Origin: Tianweitania populi
GTDB taxonomy: Bacteria > Pseudomonadota > Alphaproteobacteria > Rhizobiales > Rhizobiaceae
NCBI RefSeq assembly: GCF_014652875.1
Contig: NZ_BMZQ01000001.1
Span: 186,001-250,000 of the forward strand
Direction: 5' to 3'
Length of the DNA stretch: 64,000 bases
The notes under the pieces were generated by a model that was not told the origin of the DNA, did no database searches, and saw only the letters and a program-made list of their open reading frames with translations. Made by a program: the position numbers and the translations under genes. This document shows positions 1-9,891 of the stretch, one piece after another. Each line of letters begins with the position of its first letter. Position 1 is the stretch's first letter.

Positions 1-442
1 GGCTCGTGGCAGCGCGATAAAGCCTGCGTGCAATCAACCCAGTCACACGCTGTGTGGGCGACGGCGCAACGCCGGTGTCGGTAAAAGCATACCCCAGCCC
101 CGTCACCATCGCCACCGATGCGACACCCACAGAGTGCGCGGCAAAGGCGCCCCAGATATTCGGCTTGATCGTATAGGTCAGCACGACATCCGGCCGAACG
201 GAGCCGATCAACCGCCGCAAGCCCTTGCAGTAGCGGAGATCAGCCAGCATCCCCGTCCCGTTCCGCTCCATCGGCGTGTCATGCACTTCAGCGCCCAATT
301 CGACTAACTGGCGACGCAGTTCGGTCGAAATATCCGGCGCTCCAACCGAAACCCGGTGCTTGGCGGCCAGCATGTCCCGGATCAACGGGCCACGGAAGTT
401 CAGGAGCGAAGGGGCATAGGAGGCGAGGATGAGGATGTGCAT
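1..442 (-). CDS. Family 4 glycosyltransferase, N-terminal part (cut by window edge)
   Basis: The gene runs leftward off the window, so only about the first 147 residues are present. They show the N-terminal Rossmann half of a GT4-type (GT-B fold) glycosyltransferase: an opening HILILASYAPSLLNFRGPL strand-loop, then LTYTIKPNIWGAFAA and MVTGLGYAFT, motifs typical of transferases that add sugars to undecaprenyl-linked oligosaccharides. I chose the ATG at 442 because the family begins at this strand. An in-frame ATG at 502 would add 20 residues and give an ATGA overlap with the upstream polymerase gene, so it is a real alternative. Neither start has a strong ribosome binding site. Last visible gene of the leftward polysaccharide operon. 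The donor and acceptor sugars cannot be read from the sequence. Confidence 0.85.
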   Translation of the reverse strand, partial: MHILILASYAPSLLNFRGPLIRDMLAAKHRVSVGAPDISTELRRQLVELGAEVHDTPMERNGTGMLADLRYCKGLRRLIGSVRPDVVLTYTIKPNIWGAFAAHSVGVASVAMVTGLGYAFTDTGVAPSPTQRVTGLIARRLYRAATS

Positions 443-498
443 GCGGGGCGCTTCTTGCACCGCACCGCGGGCGGACAGCGAATGCTGCTCTACAAGCT

Positions 499-1689
499 TC
501 ATGGGAAATGCCGGACTCGTCTATGCTGAAACCGTCTCACCTGCTCCTGATACCGCGCATAAGCGCTTCGCGGCACATAGGAGAAACCCAACAGCAGCAA
601 CATGGGCATGAACATCCACTTTTGCCTTAGGGCAATGCCAAGATTGGCCGTGGTCAGTGCCAGGATCACTAGGGTGGTGCCTGAGAAGATGATCAGGAAG
701 TAGCGCGGGAAGGCTGGAAGGATGCTGCGCCCATATATCGCGTTACGAATAAAATACAGGAACAAGCCGATAAGAAACATATTTTCCAGGCCTGAGATTA
801 GGCCGAACACCCCTCCAACCTCTAGAGGAAGCGGCCTAAAAAGGTAAGTGAAAAGTTGCACAGGAAGCGGCATCGACGCTATGTCAATCGAGCTGCCACC
901 TCCAAGATTATATCCCTGTCGCTTTTCAATATAATCCCCTACGTCTGAGAGATCAGATGCCTCTCCTAAGCCAGCGTAGCTAAGTCCGACCAAAATTCCC
1001 GCTAACGCAAATGGAAATAGAAAGCAAGACAGAATAATTTTTTGCGATAGACTGGTTCTAGAAAGTATTACAGCTGGGAATGCCAGTGAAATCAGAAAGA
1101 TGCCTGCAATATGAGGTCTGGCCAAAAGATACAAGAGAACTGCAATCACGAAGATAAACACTCTTCGCCTCGCGTCTAGGATACCCCAGCAGAGCAATCC
1201 ACTTGCCATGAAGGTAAGGCTATCTTTTCCTAATCCTGAACTCCAAAAGCTGACGCTAGGTAGGAAGAGGACTAGCATGAAAAGTTGGCGTGCCCGTCGA
1301 TTAGAAAATGTCGTGACTTGCATAAAGCTGCTCGCCAAGCCAAGTAAACCGAGATAACCTAGGAGATTAGCGATTAGAAAAACGTTCCCATAGGAGAGTC
1401 CAAGGTTATTTGAAAAAATAGATGTAAAGTAAATTACACCCCAAGTTCCGGATGATATGCCGCCTTCGTAGCTAATAGAAGAAAGGAAATAGCGAGTGGA
1501 ATCGGCGGGATTTGATAAGGAATACAGGTAATAAACAATGCAAAGCAAAGAGTGGAAGAAATATAAATTTATCGAAAGATATGACGGAAGAAGAAGTGCC
1601 TTGCGTTGAACTGTCGCTATAAGAATTCCGAGGAAAAAAATAATAAAAGCAGCGAAAACATGCCAGGCATTGTCAAAAAATAATAACAT
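499..1689 (-). CDS. Wzy-like polysaccharide polymerase (polytopic membrane protein)
   Basis: This 396-residue protein is almost entirely hydrophobic, with about ten predicted membrane segments, and has no soluble catalytic domain. The central stretch LPSVSFWSSGLGKDSLTF, followed by a loop with RPH, resembles Wzy/EpsG-type polymerases. Those join lipid-linked repeat units on the periplasmic side of the inner membrane. It lies between glycosyltransferase genes and a flippase gene, which is the usual place for Wzy. The DNA is AT-rich compared with the rest of the window (TTATTATTTTTT right after the start codon), a common mark of laterally exchanged polymerase genes. Wzy proteins share little sequence, so the call rests on topology and context. 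Confidence 0.7.
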   Translation of the reverse strand: MLLFFDNAWHVFAAFIIFFLGILIATVQRKALLLPSYLSINLYFFHSLLCIVYYLYSLSNPADSTRYFLSSISYEGGISSGTWGVIYFTSIFSNNLGLSYGNVFLIANLLGYLGLLGLASSFMQVTTFSNRRARQLFMLVLFLPSVSFWSSGLGKDSLTFMASGLLCWGILDARRRVFIFVIAVLLYLLARPHIAGIFLISLAFPAVILSRTSLSQKIILSCFLFPFALAGILVGLSYAGLGEASDLSDVGDYIEKRQGYNLGGGSSIDIASMPLPVQLFTYLFRPLPLEVGGVFGLISGLENMFLIGLFLYFIRNAIYGRSILPAFPRYFLIIFSGTTLVILALTTANLGIALRQKWMFMPMLLLLGFSYVPRSAYARYQEQVRRFQHRRVRHFP

Positions 1690-1750
1690 GCGTCGCGCTT
1701 GCTAGTTTTTCATGAGTGAATATCGACCCTTGAGAAGGAACTTAGTCATT

Positions 1751-2824
1751 CTAATTAGCCCGGGCAGCTGAGCGTAAAATCTGGGCAACTCGCGGACCGT
1801 GTACTTGTAATGAATACGACTGTTCGACTTTTCTACGGCCGGCCTGTCCCATGCGGTAGCGTAATTCGGGATCTCTCAAAAGAGCCCCGAGTGCATGCTT
1901 CCATTCCAGATCGTTGCTGGCAAAAAACCCATTCACACCATGTTCTACAATATCATTGTTGGCCCCAACAGGCGATGCGACAACCGGTAGGCCGCATGCC
2001 ATGTATTGGATCAGCTTGTAACCGCATTTCCCGCGAGCCCAAGGCGTATTATCCAGGGGCATAATGCCAATGTCCATACCTTGGATCAGGGAGACCTCCC
2101 GAGCTTCGCTCCAATCAAAAAACTCTACTTCGTCCGTGGTAGAGTAGCCGTGACCGGCACCTACTGCTCGGAAGACCGCCTTGCTTTCGCGTGCTGTCTG
2201 GCGAACCAGATCAAAAATAGGCTGCCCGAAAGTCCGCCACGTTTGCGGGGTTCCGATCCAGCCGATCCGGGCTTTAACGTTATGATCGACAGATGTTCTA
2301 AGCTTATAGGCTTTGACATCGACAACCGTTGGAACGATCATTACGCGCTTGGCGCCTGCTTGTTGTGCATACTCGGCGAGATAGTGGTTGCCAGCCGTGA
2401 CAATATTTGAGTGGGACATGACAGCGGAGATTTTGGACCCTAGCAAGCGTCTCACGAGTTTGCGGGTGTGCTGATCGTAGCGGTGAAAGATTGCATCATC
2501 ATAATCGCTGACCAACGGTACGTTTCTCGGGATAACTCGCTGCTCTATAAACCACGGAAGCCAAGGAAATGCTTCCTTCTCAAGCCAGATCAAATCCGGC
2601 TTCTTTGATCCTTGCAAACCCATTAAACGCTTAAGGTAATAGCTTGCGACGCTAGTAGGGCTTTGTGCGCCTCGATACATCCCGGCGAGATACTTAGCAT
2701 CGAACAAAGAGGAGACCTGCACCTCCATCCCGGCCTCGTGCAAGTATGGAATGTACTGCATCGTCCGTAGTCGGCTCGACGCGCCTTGGCGATCGTAACG
2801 AGAGAGGATCAGAAGGTGAGTCAT
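1751..2824 (-). CDS. Glycosyltransferase family 4 protein
   Basis: A 357-residue GT-B glycosyltransferase. The N-terminal strand LLILSRYDRQGASSRLR is followed by an acceptor-side domain. The C-terminal domain carries the GT4 donor-site signature GYKLIQYMACGLPVVASPVG at about residues 265-285, ahead of NDIVEHGVNGFFA. It should transfer a sugar from a nucleotide-activated donor to a lipid-linked repeat unit at the cytoplasmic face of the membrane. Its ATG overlaps the stop codon of the next upstream gene by four bases (ATGA at 2824-2821), so the two are probably translated together. The substrate is not predictable from sequence. Confidence 0.9.
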   Translation of the reverse strand: MTHLLILSRYDRQGASSRLRTMQYIPYLHEAGMEVQVSSLFDAKYLAGMYRGAQSPTSVASYYLKRLMGLQGSKKPDLIWLEKEAFPWLPWFIEQRVIPRNVPLVSDYDDAIFHRYDQHTRKLVRRLLGSKISAVMSHSNIVTAGNHYLAEYAQQAGAKRVMIVPTVVDVKAYKLRTSVDHNVKARIGWIGTPQTWRTFGQPIFDLVRQTARESKAVFRAVGAGHGYSTTDEVEFFDWSEAREVSLIQGMDIGIMPLDNTPWARGKCGYKLIQYMACGLPVVASPVGANNDIVEHGVNGFFASNDLEWKHALGALLRDPELRYRMGQAGRRKVEQSYSLQVHGPRVAQILRSAARAN

Positions 2825-4047
2825 GTAGTCTTGCTTGTCTGGAGAGGCAGGATGGAGGCGTAAAGCTCCCGATAGGCACGTGTGCCCGCTTCAAGCGAAA
2901 ACACCTCTTCGGCTGTTTTGCGGCAACGCGATGGCAAATGGGGATCGGCGGTAAGCCTTTCCAAGGCGTCCAGTACCTCGTCCATGTCTTCCGTAGCGGA
3001 TGATCGCGCTAAAACCCCCACGCAATTTCGTTCGATGATCTGCGCGACATCGCCGACCCCAGCATTGGCGACTACAGGGATGCCGCAACCGAGCAATTCA
3101 CCCAGCCGGGTAGGCGAACTGCCAAGCTTGCTTAAACCCTCGGTAAAGAACATTGCGGAGACGCTTTGGCGTTGCACTGCCTTATGCACCTCGTGCGGCG
3201 CCATGGAGTAGATTTGCAAACGGCTCTGGAAAGCAGGGTTCCCGCCCATCGCCTCGCGCACTTTTTTCGGGTCGTCGCGCGTGATGATGTGAAATTCCGA
3301 ATTGACATCACGCCTAGCAGCGGCCTGAAAAAACGCCGCCAACCAGTCTTGCCGAAACCACCCGCTTAGGATTGTTCCCAAGCATCCGTAAATGCGAGGG
3401 CTGTCATGGAAGGGCGCAGGAACGAACCGGTTGAGATCGGCGCAGGTTGGTATTATGGCAAGACGTTGTTCCGCCATCTCGCGCGGATAAATCTCTTGAA
3501 GATGTACAACGGCAGACTCAGTTAAGGAAACAACGGCTGCAGCGCGTTTGATACAAAGGCGCTCTGTGGCGGCAATAGCGCGATGTGCCGGCGACCCCCT
3601 CCTCAAGCGGCCAGCTGTAATCATTTCTTCCGGCCAGAGCGCTCTCATGTCAAAGATAAAGGGCGTTCGGGTAATGGCTCCTGCCACTAACGCTACAGCA
3701 GCGGGAATGTATGATCTAGCGTGAATAAGCTGGGCTCCTCGGCTATACGTTACACGCACACAAAGCCAAAAGAAGATGAGCATGCTCCAGACATGAGCAA
3801 TGCCTTTGGGTCGACCGTGGAAGCGTTGTGGCAACCACCGGATGCCGTAGCGCGCGCAGTCTTTCCGCGCTCTTTCCAAAGCCGCCTCATCTGCCAGATC
3901 CTCCGCCTTCTCGAAAGTGATCAAAGTGATATCATAATCTTTTGAAAGCCCGCGCAGATAGGCGAAGACTTGACTTTGCCCAAGCGGTTCCATCAGCCCA
4001 TTTCGGGTTAGGTAGAGAGTAGAAAGCTTTTTGCTGGACAAGTTCAT
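2821..4047 (-). CDS. Glycosyltransferase family 4-like protein
   Basis: A GT-B type transferase of about 408 residues. It starts LSTLYLTRNGLMEPLGQSQ, a motif common in exopolysaccharide transferases, and ends with the donor-site segment RLGELLGCGIPVVANAGVGD. The reading frame extends upstream to 4158, but that would add 37 poorly conserved residues and overlap the flippase gene by 64 bases. I therefore place the start at the ATG at 4047, directly before MNLSSKKLS and 47 bases after the flippase stop. It overlaps the following transferase gene by four bases. A role as a third sugar-adding step in the repeat unit is inferred from context. Confidence 0.85.
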   Translation of the reverse strand: MNLSSKKLSTLYLTRNGLMEPLGQSQVFAYLRGLSKDYDITLITFEKAEDLADEAALERARKDCARYGIRWLPQRFHGRPKGIAHVWSMLIFFWLCVRVTYSRGAQLIHARSYIPAAVALVAGAITRTPFIFDMRALWPEEMITAGRLRRGSPAHRAIAATERLCIKRAAAVVSLTESAVVHLQEIYPREMAEQRLAIIPTCADLNRFVPAPFHDSPRIYGCLGTILSGWFRQDWLAAFFQAAARRDVNSEFHIITRDDPKKVREAMGGNPAFQSRLQIYSMAPHEVHKAVQRQSVSAMFFTEGLSKLGSSPTRLGELLGCGIPVVANAGVGDVAQIIERNCVGVLARSSATEDMDEVLDALERLTADPHLPSRCRKTAEEVFSLEAGTRAYRELYASILPLQTSKTT

Positions 4048-4094
4048 CCTTATCGCTTTTAGATGGAAGCAAATATCATCAATAACGAGATGCC

Positions 4095-5423
4095 TTATTT
4101 TAATAAAATTGCCTTCGGAGAACTGTCGATATTCAAGATCTTTTTTGCCGAATACCAATAGGATAATCGCCAGACAAATAATGCAATACCAGAAGAAACT
4201 GCAGCGCCTTTAATACCAAAAATTGGTATAAGCAAGAAGTTAAAGAAAATATTGGCTATCATAGCTAAAACCTGACCCTTTATGTTTTCCCGCTCATTTC
4301 CTGACATTGCCAAAATGTTTCCAGCGGAGCCAAAGAATGCGTAACAGCACTGAGAAAGAGTCAAGATTACGAGGGGAGTGTAAGCAAGAACATACTCATC
4401 CCCAAATATAACAGCTATAATCTGTTTGCCGAAGAGGAGGAATGCGATAAAGACCGGTATTGTAGAAATAAACGATATCGCAGCCGAGTAAGATGCTAAT
4501 TTCTGAAGCGCGCGCGTATTTTTCTGAGCATGTAACCTGGCGATGTGGGGTTGTACAACAAGTTCAACTGTCATAAGTCCGAAAGCTGCAAAGGTAGCTG
4601 CTGCAACTGCGGTCCGATATATGCCGACTTCTCTATCATCAATTAGGAAGCCAATCATCACCAGATCAACGTTCTGGTTTATCAACATCATTCCGCTCAT
4701 CAAGGATAAGGGAAGAAGTGATTTCATCCATGATGAAACTTCCATTCGCGGCGATATTCTTCTCGTCAACGCACTTGGCTTCGAGCCGAGGAGAATAAAT
4801 GTTCCTAATATGAATGAAAGAAAGCCAACTAATGCGTGAATGAGCAAGGAAGACTTTGCATCAATCTGACTGCTTGCAGATAATATCCAAATCACCCCAG
4901 CAAGCATAAATGGTTTTACAACTTGATCGGGTAACTGACCAACGAACATGCGACGAAGTCCACGCAGTGCAGCTGCTCTCGCCTGTCCCAGACTTATAAT
5001 CGGGATCAGGGGTAAAGCCCATAACAAAGCAGATGCTCGCTTTTCGTCCATCTCTTGGCTTAGCGTTAGATACCATGCACCGACCAACACCATCATGATC
5101 AAGGAGGTGCATAGTATTGCCGCCGTAGACCAGCGCCATAAACCGCTTACAAGCGGCCAGTCCTCTGATGCTTCGGCTTTTGCCGTTTCACGCACTATGA
5201 GAGTTGGTAGGCCCAGCTGTACTGGAATGGCGAGCACGGAGATAATTGAGAAAATAAAGGAGTAGGTGCCGAATTGTTCTGCACCTAGGCAGCGCGCAAG
5301 GGTTATAGATGCCGCCATGGCGGCAACTATACTTAGAATACGAACTACGAGGCTTGCGAGGCCTCCTCGGATAAGCTGGGCACCGAATGTATGTGGATCG
5401 GCATGGAAGAGGCGTTTTAGCAT
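4095..5423 (-). CDS. Wzx-type oligosaccharide flippase
   Basis: This 442-residue integral membrane protein has about 12-14 hydrophobic segments. Its N-terminal segment, LVVRILSIVAAMAASITLAR followed by LGAEQFGTYSF, is characteristic of the polysaccharide transporter (PST/MOP) family. Such proteins flip the undecaprenyl-diphosphate-linked repeat unit from cytoplasm to periplasm before polymerisation. It sits between the glycosyltransferases and the nucleotide-sugar genes of the same leftward operon. Base composition is lower in G+C than in the dehydrogenase and epimerase genes beside it, so it may have been acquired with the polymerase. No clear ribosome binding site precedes the ATG. Confidence 0.88.
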   Translation of the reverse strand: MLKRLFHADPHTFGAQLIRGGLASLVVRILSIVAAMAASITLARCLGAEQFGTYSFIFSIISVLAIPVQLGLPTLIVRETAKAEASEDWPLVSGLWRWSTAAILCTSLIMMVLVGAWYLTLSQEMDEKRASALLWALPLIPIISLGQARAAALRGLRRMFVGQLPDQVVKPFMLAGVIWILSASSQIDAKSSLLIHALVGFLSFILGTFILLGSKPSALTRRISPRMEVSSWMKSLLPLSLMSGMMLINQNVDLVMIGFLIDDREVGIYRTAVAAATFAAFGLMTVELVVQPHIARLHAQKNTRALQKLASYSAAISFISTIPVFIAFLLFGKQIIAVIFGDEYVLAYTPLVILTLSQCCYAFFGSAGNILAMSGNERENIKGQVLAMIANIFFNFLLIPIFGIKGAAVSSGIALFVWRLSYWYSAKKILNIDSSPKAILLK

Positions 5424-5483
5424 GTCACTATTGGGGCTCGGAAAGTCCGTAAGACCTATCTTGGACGCATTCGGAGTGACAGC

Positions 5484-6779
5484 TTACAGCCTCAGGTCGC
5501 TTTCGGCGGCTTCAAACAGGTGCTTCAGATCATAAAGAACATGCTCTTCCGCCCCCAAAGCGCGGATTCCGTCCGCCCCCATCGCGCCGAATTCGCGATG
5601 CGCCACGGCCAAGATCACACCGTCATAGCTCTGCGCAGCCGGGTTCGTGATCAGATCAATGCCATATTCATGCTTGGCTTCCTGCGCATCCACCCAAGGA
5701 TCGTAAACATCCACCGCGATGTTGAACTCTTCCAGTTCGGCAACGACATCCACCACCCGCGTGTTGCGCAGATCAGGGCAGTTTTCCTTGAAGGTTAGGC
5801 CGAGCACCAGCACGCGGGCGCCGTTGACCTGGATGCGGCGCTTGAGCATGGCCTTGACCATCTGGCCGGCGACATAGGCGCCCATGCCGTCGTTGATGCG
5901 GCGTCCGGCCAGGATGACCTGCGGGTGGTAGCCGAGGGTTTCGGCCTTGTGCGTGAGGTAATAGGGATCGACGCCGATGCAGTGGCCGCCCACGAGGCCG
6001 GGGCGGAAGGGGAGGAAGTTCCACTTCGTGCCGGCAGCCTTCAGCACGGCTTCCGTGTCGATGTCCATGCGGTTGAAGATGATGGCGAGTTCGTTGATGA
6101 GCGCGATGTTGAGGTCGCGCTGCGTGTTTTCAATGACCTTTGCCGCTTCGGCCACGCGGATCGACTCAGCCTTGTAGGTGCCGGCCTCGATGATCGAACC
6201 GTAGAGCGCGTCGACCAAGTCGGCGACTTCCGGCGTTGAGCCAGACGTGACCTTGCGGATCGTGGTCAGTCGGTGGGCCTTGTCGCCCGGATTGATGCGT
6301 TCGGGCGAGTAACCGGCGAAGAAATCCACGTTGAACTTCAGACCCGAAACACGCTCAAGAACCGGAATGCAGTCTTCCTCGGTGGCGCCGGGATAGACCG
6401 TGGATTCGTAGATCACGATATCGCCGCGCTTCAGCACGCGCCCGAGCGTTTCCGAAGCCTTGATGAGCGGGGTCAGGTCGGGGCGCTTGCTGTCGTCGAT
6501 CGGGGTTGGAACGGTGACGATGTAGATTTGTGCCGCCGCCAGTCCGGCCGGATCGGCGGTGAAGCTCAGATGCCTGGCTTCCGCCAGCTCTTCGGGCGAG
6601 GTTTCCAGCGTATGGTCGGTGCCGCCCCGAAGTTCGGCGATACGCGACTGGTTGATGTCGAAGCCGAGAACCTTGCGATGCTTCCCGAACTCCACGGCAA
6701 GCGGGAGGCCGACATAGCCGAGGCCGATCACGGCCAGCGTAGCATCATCCTTGGGCAGCATGCGCGAAAGCTCACTCAT
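5484..6779 (-). CDS. tviB: Nucleotide sugar dehydrogenase, TviB/WbpO type (UDP-HexNAc 6-dehydrogenase)
   Basis: This 431-residue enzyme has the UDP-glucose/GDP-mannose dehydrogenase layout. An N-terminal NAD-binding domain ([19 protein letters not shown], residues 16-34) is followed by a central dimerisation helix and a C-terminal UDP-binding domain. The catalytic cysteine lies in [15 protein letters not shown]. The overall pattern ([35 protein letters not shown]) matches TviB/WbpO enzymes, which oxidise UDP-N-acetylhexosamine to the uronic acid, rather than plain Ugd. It overlaps the epimerase gene upstream by four bases (ATGA). The pair would supply an acidic amino sugar such as UDP-GlcNAcA or UDP-GalNAcA to the transferases of this locus. 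The exact substrate is inferred. Confidence 0.9.
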   Translation of the reverse strand: MSELSRMLPKDDATLAVIGLGYVGLPLAVEFGKHRKVLGFDINQSRIAELRGGTDHTLETSPEELAEARHLSFTADPAGLAAAQIYIVTVPTPIDDSKRPDLTPLIKASETLGRVLKRGDIVIYESTVYPGATEEDCIPVLERVSGLKFNVDFFAGYSPERINPGDKAHRLTTIRKVTSGSTPEVADLVDALYGSIIEAGTYKAESIRVAEAAKVIENTQRDLNIALINELAIIFNRMDIDTEAVLKAAGTKWNFLPFRPGLVGGHCIGVDPYYLTHKAETLGYHPQVILAGRRINDGMGAYVAGQMVKAMLKRRIQVNGARVLVLGLTFKENCPDLRNTRVVDVVAELEEFNIAVDVYDPWVDAQEAKHEYGIDLITNPAAQSYDGVILAVAHREFGAMGADGIRALGAEEHVLYDLKHLFEAAESDLRL

Positions 6780-7789
6780 TTCTGGTAGTAATCCCTGAAC
6801 CAGGCTACGAACTTCGCGATGCCGTCACGGAAATCGGTTTGTGGGCGGTAACCCGTGAGGCGCTGCAGAAGATCGGCATCGGCCCATGTCGCCGGCACGT
6901 CGCCCAGCTGCATGTCCATGTAGTTGCGCACCGCCTTCTTCCCGAGGCAGTCTTCGATGGCGTCGATGAAATCGAGCAGCCTGACCTTTTCCGAATTGCC
7001 GATATTGACGATGCGGAACGGCGCAACCGGCGACAGGCTGTCACCCGGCTCGATCTCATCCTTGGATGCGGGACGCACCGGCTGTGCATCGATCAGGAGG
7101 CGAATGCCGCGCACGAGATCATCGACATAAGTGAAGTCGCGATACATGTCGCCATGGTTGTAAATGTCGATCGGACGATCATCCAGGATCGCATCGACGA
7201 ACTTATAGAGCGCGAGATCCGGCCGGCCCCAGGTGCCGTAAACCGTGAAGAAGCGGAACATCGTCGTCGGCAGGGTCCAGAGGTGAGCATAAGCATGCGC
7301 CATGCTCTCATTGGCCTTCTTGGTCGCCGCGTAGATCGTAAGCTGGGTGTCCGCTTTCTCGGTTTCGGTAAACGGCATCTCATCATTGGCGCCGTAGACC
7401 GATGAGGTTGACGCCATCAACAGATGCTGAACCTGCAGCCGCCTGGCAGCCTCCATGACGTTGAAGGTGCCGATCACATTGGCGTCGAGATAGGCGCGTG
7501 GGTTCTCCAGGCTGTAGCGAACCCCGGCCTGTGCCGCGAGATGCACGATCACATCAGGTGCGAAGTCATTCGCGACCTGATCGAAGCGCGCCTGATCCTC
7601 CAGCATGCCTTCGGTGGCCGAAAAGTTTGCGTTCTGAAGCAGCATGGCATGGCGGCGCTGCTTGAGGCGGACATCGTAATAGTCCGTCATGCCGTCATAA
7701 CCATGGACGCGAAAACCCTCGGCGAGCAGCAGCTTGGCCAGATGAAAGCCAATGAAGCCAGCTGTGCCCGTTACGAGGATACGTCTCAT
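6776..7789 (-). CDS. NAD-dependent epimerase, uronate/TviC-like
   Basis: An extended short-chain dehydrogenase of 337 residues. The NAD-binding glycine motif is [15 protein letters not shown] near the N terminus. The catalytic Ser-Tyr-Lys set appears as STSSVYG and YAATKKANE. The stretch [15 protein letters not shown] and the segment [19 protein letters not shown] are typical of UDP-glucuronate 4-epimerases and the related TviC. It probably interconverts C4 epimers of the UDP-uronate made by the dehydrogenase whose gene it overlaps by ATGA. It is the first gene of the leftward polysaccharide operon and faces the sugar transferase gene across a 322-base gap that should hold divergent promoters. 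Confidence 0.88.
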   Translation of the reverse strand: MRRILVTGTAGFIGFHLAKLLLAEGFRVHGYDGMTDYYDVRLKQRRHAMLLQNANFSATEGMLEDQARFDQVANDFAPDVIVHLAAQAGVRYSLENPRAYLDANVIGTFNVMEAARRLQVQHLLMASTSSVYGANDEMPFTETEKADTQLTIYAATKKANESMAHAYAHLWTLPTTMFRFFTVYGTWGRPDLALYKFVDAILDDRPIDIYNHGDMYRDFTYVDDLVRGIRLLIDAQPVRPASKDEIEPGDSLSPVAPFRIVNIGNSEKVRLLDFIDAIEDCLGKKAVRNYMDMQLGDVPATWADADLLQRLTGYRPQTDFRDGIAKFVAWFRDYYQK

Positions 7790-8111
7790 GCAGTCATGCT
7801 CCTGAAGCGAGCCAACTCACGGCTGAACGCCAACAAGCTGGTTCACCTGATTATCTTGCGCGGTGTGGCTTAAGGTCGACCTTTGGCTCTACACGCTTGA
7901 ACGAGCATGGTGGCTCGTCTGAAAGTCTGTACCTTGCTGTACGCGACGCTTCCTGCGCCATCAAGAGCGACACCTGCCTACAAGTGCGGACACGAAGCAC
8001 CGTCGCCACACGCACTTACAACGCCTTGTATGACAATTTCAATATCAGGGTTGCGTGATATAGGTGTTGGTGTACGTTGCAGGCCGCCGAAACAGCCCCC
8101 GAAAATCATTC
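7790..8111. other. Divergent intergenic region of the polysaccharide locus
   Basis: This 322-base gap separates the leftward epimerase operon from the rightward sugar-phosphate transferase gene. It must contain promoters for both directions. The part from about 8020 to 8065 is clearly AT-richer, with CAATTTCAATATC and GATATAGG, and is the likeliest promoter zone for the rightward gene. I could not pick convincing -35/-10 pairs and see no repeat or operator that stands out. Confidence 0.4.
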
Positions 8112-9401
8112 ATGCCGTCACTTGACCAGTCGATCCCCAGGCTTGGCGCGCAGCGTCGTTTGTTTGGCATGAAGCGGTTCCAGCTTCTTGGTGGATTGAT
8201 CTTCGCGATCCTGCTGCCAGCACTTGTCAGGATGAGCGAAGGTGGTGTGGGAGTTCTTGCCGGATCAAACATCCGCACGACCTTGGCGGCAGCTTTCCTC
8301 GCCCATCTACTAGGCTACATGGTTTATCGCCGGCTTGGGGCCGTGCCTGGGATCGCCGGGGCAGGCTATATTCTGCCGACCTTTGCCTGGTCATACGGCA
8401 CGATCTTCCTGATTATCTTCTTCTGGCGCCTGGATTACAGCCGCTTCCAGGCGGCCGGCAGCTTCGTCATGTCGACGCTTTGGTACTTCGGCATGAGCGT
8501 GGTGTCGCGCCGGATGGCGCCGCGCGAACTCGCGATCATTCCCGGCGGTGCCGTCGAAGTTCTCACCGAAATCTCAGACATCATTTGGCATCGGGTTCGA
8601 CAGCCAAGCGGACGCCCGTCTGGCGTCAGCGGAATTGTCGTCGATCTGCGCGCGGATCTTTCGGATGATTGGGAGCGCTACATCGCAGATGCGGCGCTGG
8701 CGGGCATTCCCGTTTATCATTTCAAGCAGGTGCGCGAGTCTCTCACCGGTCGCACCGAGATCGAGCATCTTTCGGAGAACACGCTGGGGTCACTGAACCC
8801 CAACATGCTCTATCTGAAGGTCAAGCAATCGATCGACTGGATTGCGGCGCTGAGTATGCTGGTTGTGCTCTCGCCGATCCTTCTGGCGATCGGTCTGGCC
8901 ATTCGATGGGATTCGCCCGGCCCGGCCTTGTTCCGTCAGCAACGCATGGGCTATCGCGGCGAGCCTTTCCAGATGGTGAAGTTCCGCACAATGCGGGCAG
9001 AGCAGCCTCGCGGTGAGCGCAGGGAAGCCGCGATTACTAGGGATAATGACACCCGCATCACGCGGCTAGGACGTTTTCTGCGACGCACGCGCATCGACGA
9101 ACTGCCTCAGGCTATCAACATCCTGCGGGGTGAAATGAGCTGGATCGGGCCGCGCCCGGAAGCCATGGCCCTGTCCGAACTCTATGAGGAGAAGCTGCCT
9201 TTCTATCGCTACCGGCATATTGTGCGACCGGGCATCACGGGCTGGGCGCAGGTGAATCAAGGGCATGTGCACAGCGTCGATGACGTTCTGAGCAAGCTTC
9301 ACTTCGACTTCTACTACATCAAGAACTTTTCGCCCTGGCTCGATCTTGTCATTGTTCTTCGAACCATTAAGACGATGCTGACCGGCTTCGGAGCCAAGTA
9401 G
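8112..9401 (+). CDS. Polyprenyl glycosylphosphotransferase (initiating sugar transferase)
   Basis: A protein of about 429 residues. Four or so hydrophobic segments in the N-terminal third precede a cytosolic C-terminal bacterial sugar transferase domain. The domain carries the family hallmarks: a membrane re-entrant segment followed by DSPGPALFRQQRMGYRG and KFRTMR, then RTRIDELPQAINILRGEMS, WIGPRPE and YRHIVRPGITGWAQVNQG. Such WcaJ/PssA/ExoY-type enzymes move a sugar-1-phosphate onto undecaprenyl phosphate and start repeat-unit synthesis. I use the ATG at 8112. The frame is open from 8064, and an ATG at 8169 is also possible because no site has a strong Shine-Dalgarno sequence. It is divergent from the rest of the locus. 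Confidence 0.88.
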   Translation: MPSLDQSIPRLGAQRRLFGMKRFQLLGGLIFAILLPALVRMSEGGVGVLAGSNIRTTLAAAFLAHLLGYMVYRRLGAVPGIAGAGYILPTFAWSYGTIFLIIFFWRLDYSRFQAAGSFVMSTLWYFGMSVVSRRMAPRELAIIPGGAVEVLTEISDIIWHRVRQPSGRPSGVSGIVVDLRADLSDDWERYIADAALAGIPVYHFKQVRESLTGRTEIEHLSENTLGSLNPNMLYLKVKQSIDWIAALSMLVVLSPILLAIGLAIRWDSPGPALFRQQRMGYRGEPFQMVKFRTMRAEQPRGERREAAITRDNDTRITRLGRFLRRTRIDELPQAINILRGEMSWIGPRPEAMALSELYEEKLPFYRYRHIVRPGITGWAQVNQGHVHSVDDVLSKLHFDFYYIKNFSPWLDLVIVLRTIKTMLTGFGAK

Positions 9402-9502
9402 GACGGCGGCCGAGCTTCCACGAGCCCGCACTCCTCGGGAACTTCACCACTCCGCCATCGGTTGTCCCAGCAACAGCCCAACCAAGCGGGAGAAGCAGGA
9501 TA

Positions 9503-9694
9503 ATGGCGAAGCAGAAGGATGAGGCTCCGGAGGCGACTGCGGTGCAAGAAGCGCTGGATGCGCCGGGGCAGGGTGATTTAAGCAAGATCAAGACGGTAGA
9601 TCTGTCCCTGCATGGGGACGGGATCGATCATTGGCAGGATGAACCGCAGGATGCGGGCGAAGATGCCAAGCCGCGGGACAAGGATCGGGAATAG
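9503..9694 (+). CDS. Small acidic hydrophilic protein of unknown function
   Basis: A 63-codon frame with a good purine-rich site (GGGAGAAGCAGGATA) just ahead of the ATG. The product has no hydrophobic segment and is rich in Asp, Glu and Lys, so it would be soluble and probably disordered. It has no recognisable domain. It stands alone between the sugar transferase and the phosphatase gene. The ribosome binding site and composition support a real gene, but its small size leaves room for doubt. Confidence 0.5.
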   Translation: MAKQKDEAPEATAVQEALDAPGQGDLSKIKTVDLSLHGDGIDHWQDEPQDAGEDAKPRDKDRE

Positions 9695-9891
9695 GTTGTG
9701 CTTGCTTTGCATGGTGCTTCGAGGCGGTTAGAGCCCGGGAATTGCGTAGTTCAGCCGTCGCGATGAGGTCCAGGCGCGGACATTCGATATGCGGCCTTGG
9801 TGATCGGCCGATTCGCTGTTAGGCTGGTGCCAACTCAAAGACATGATGCACCTGCAGCTGCCTTTTGGCGCGCGGTGCGGAAGGATTAAAC

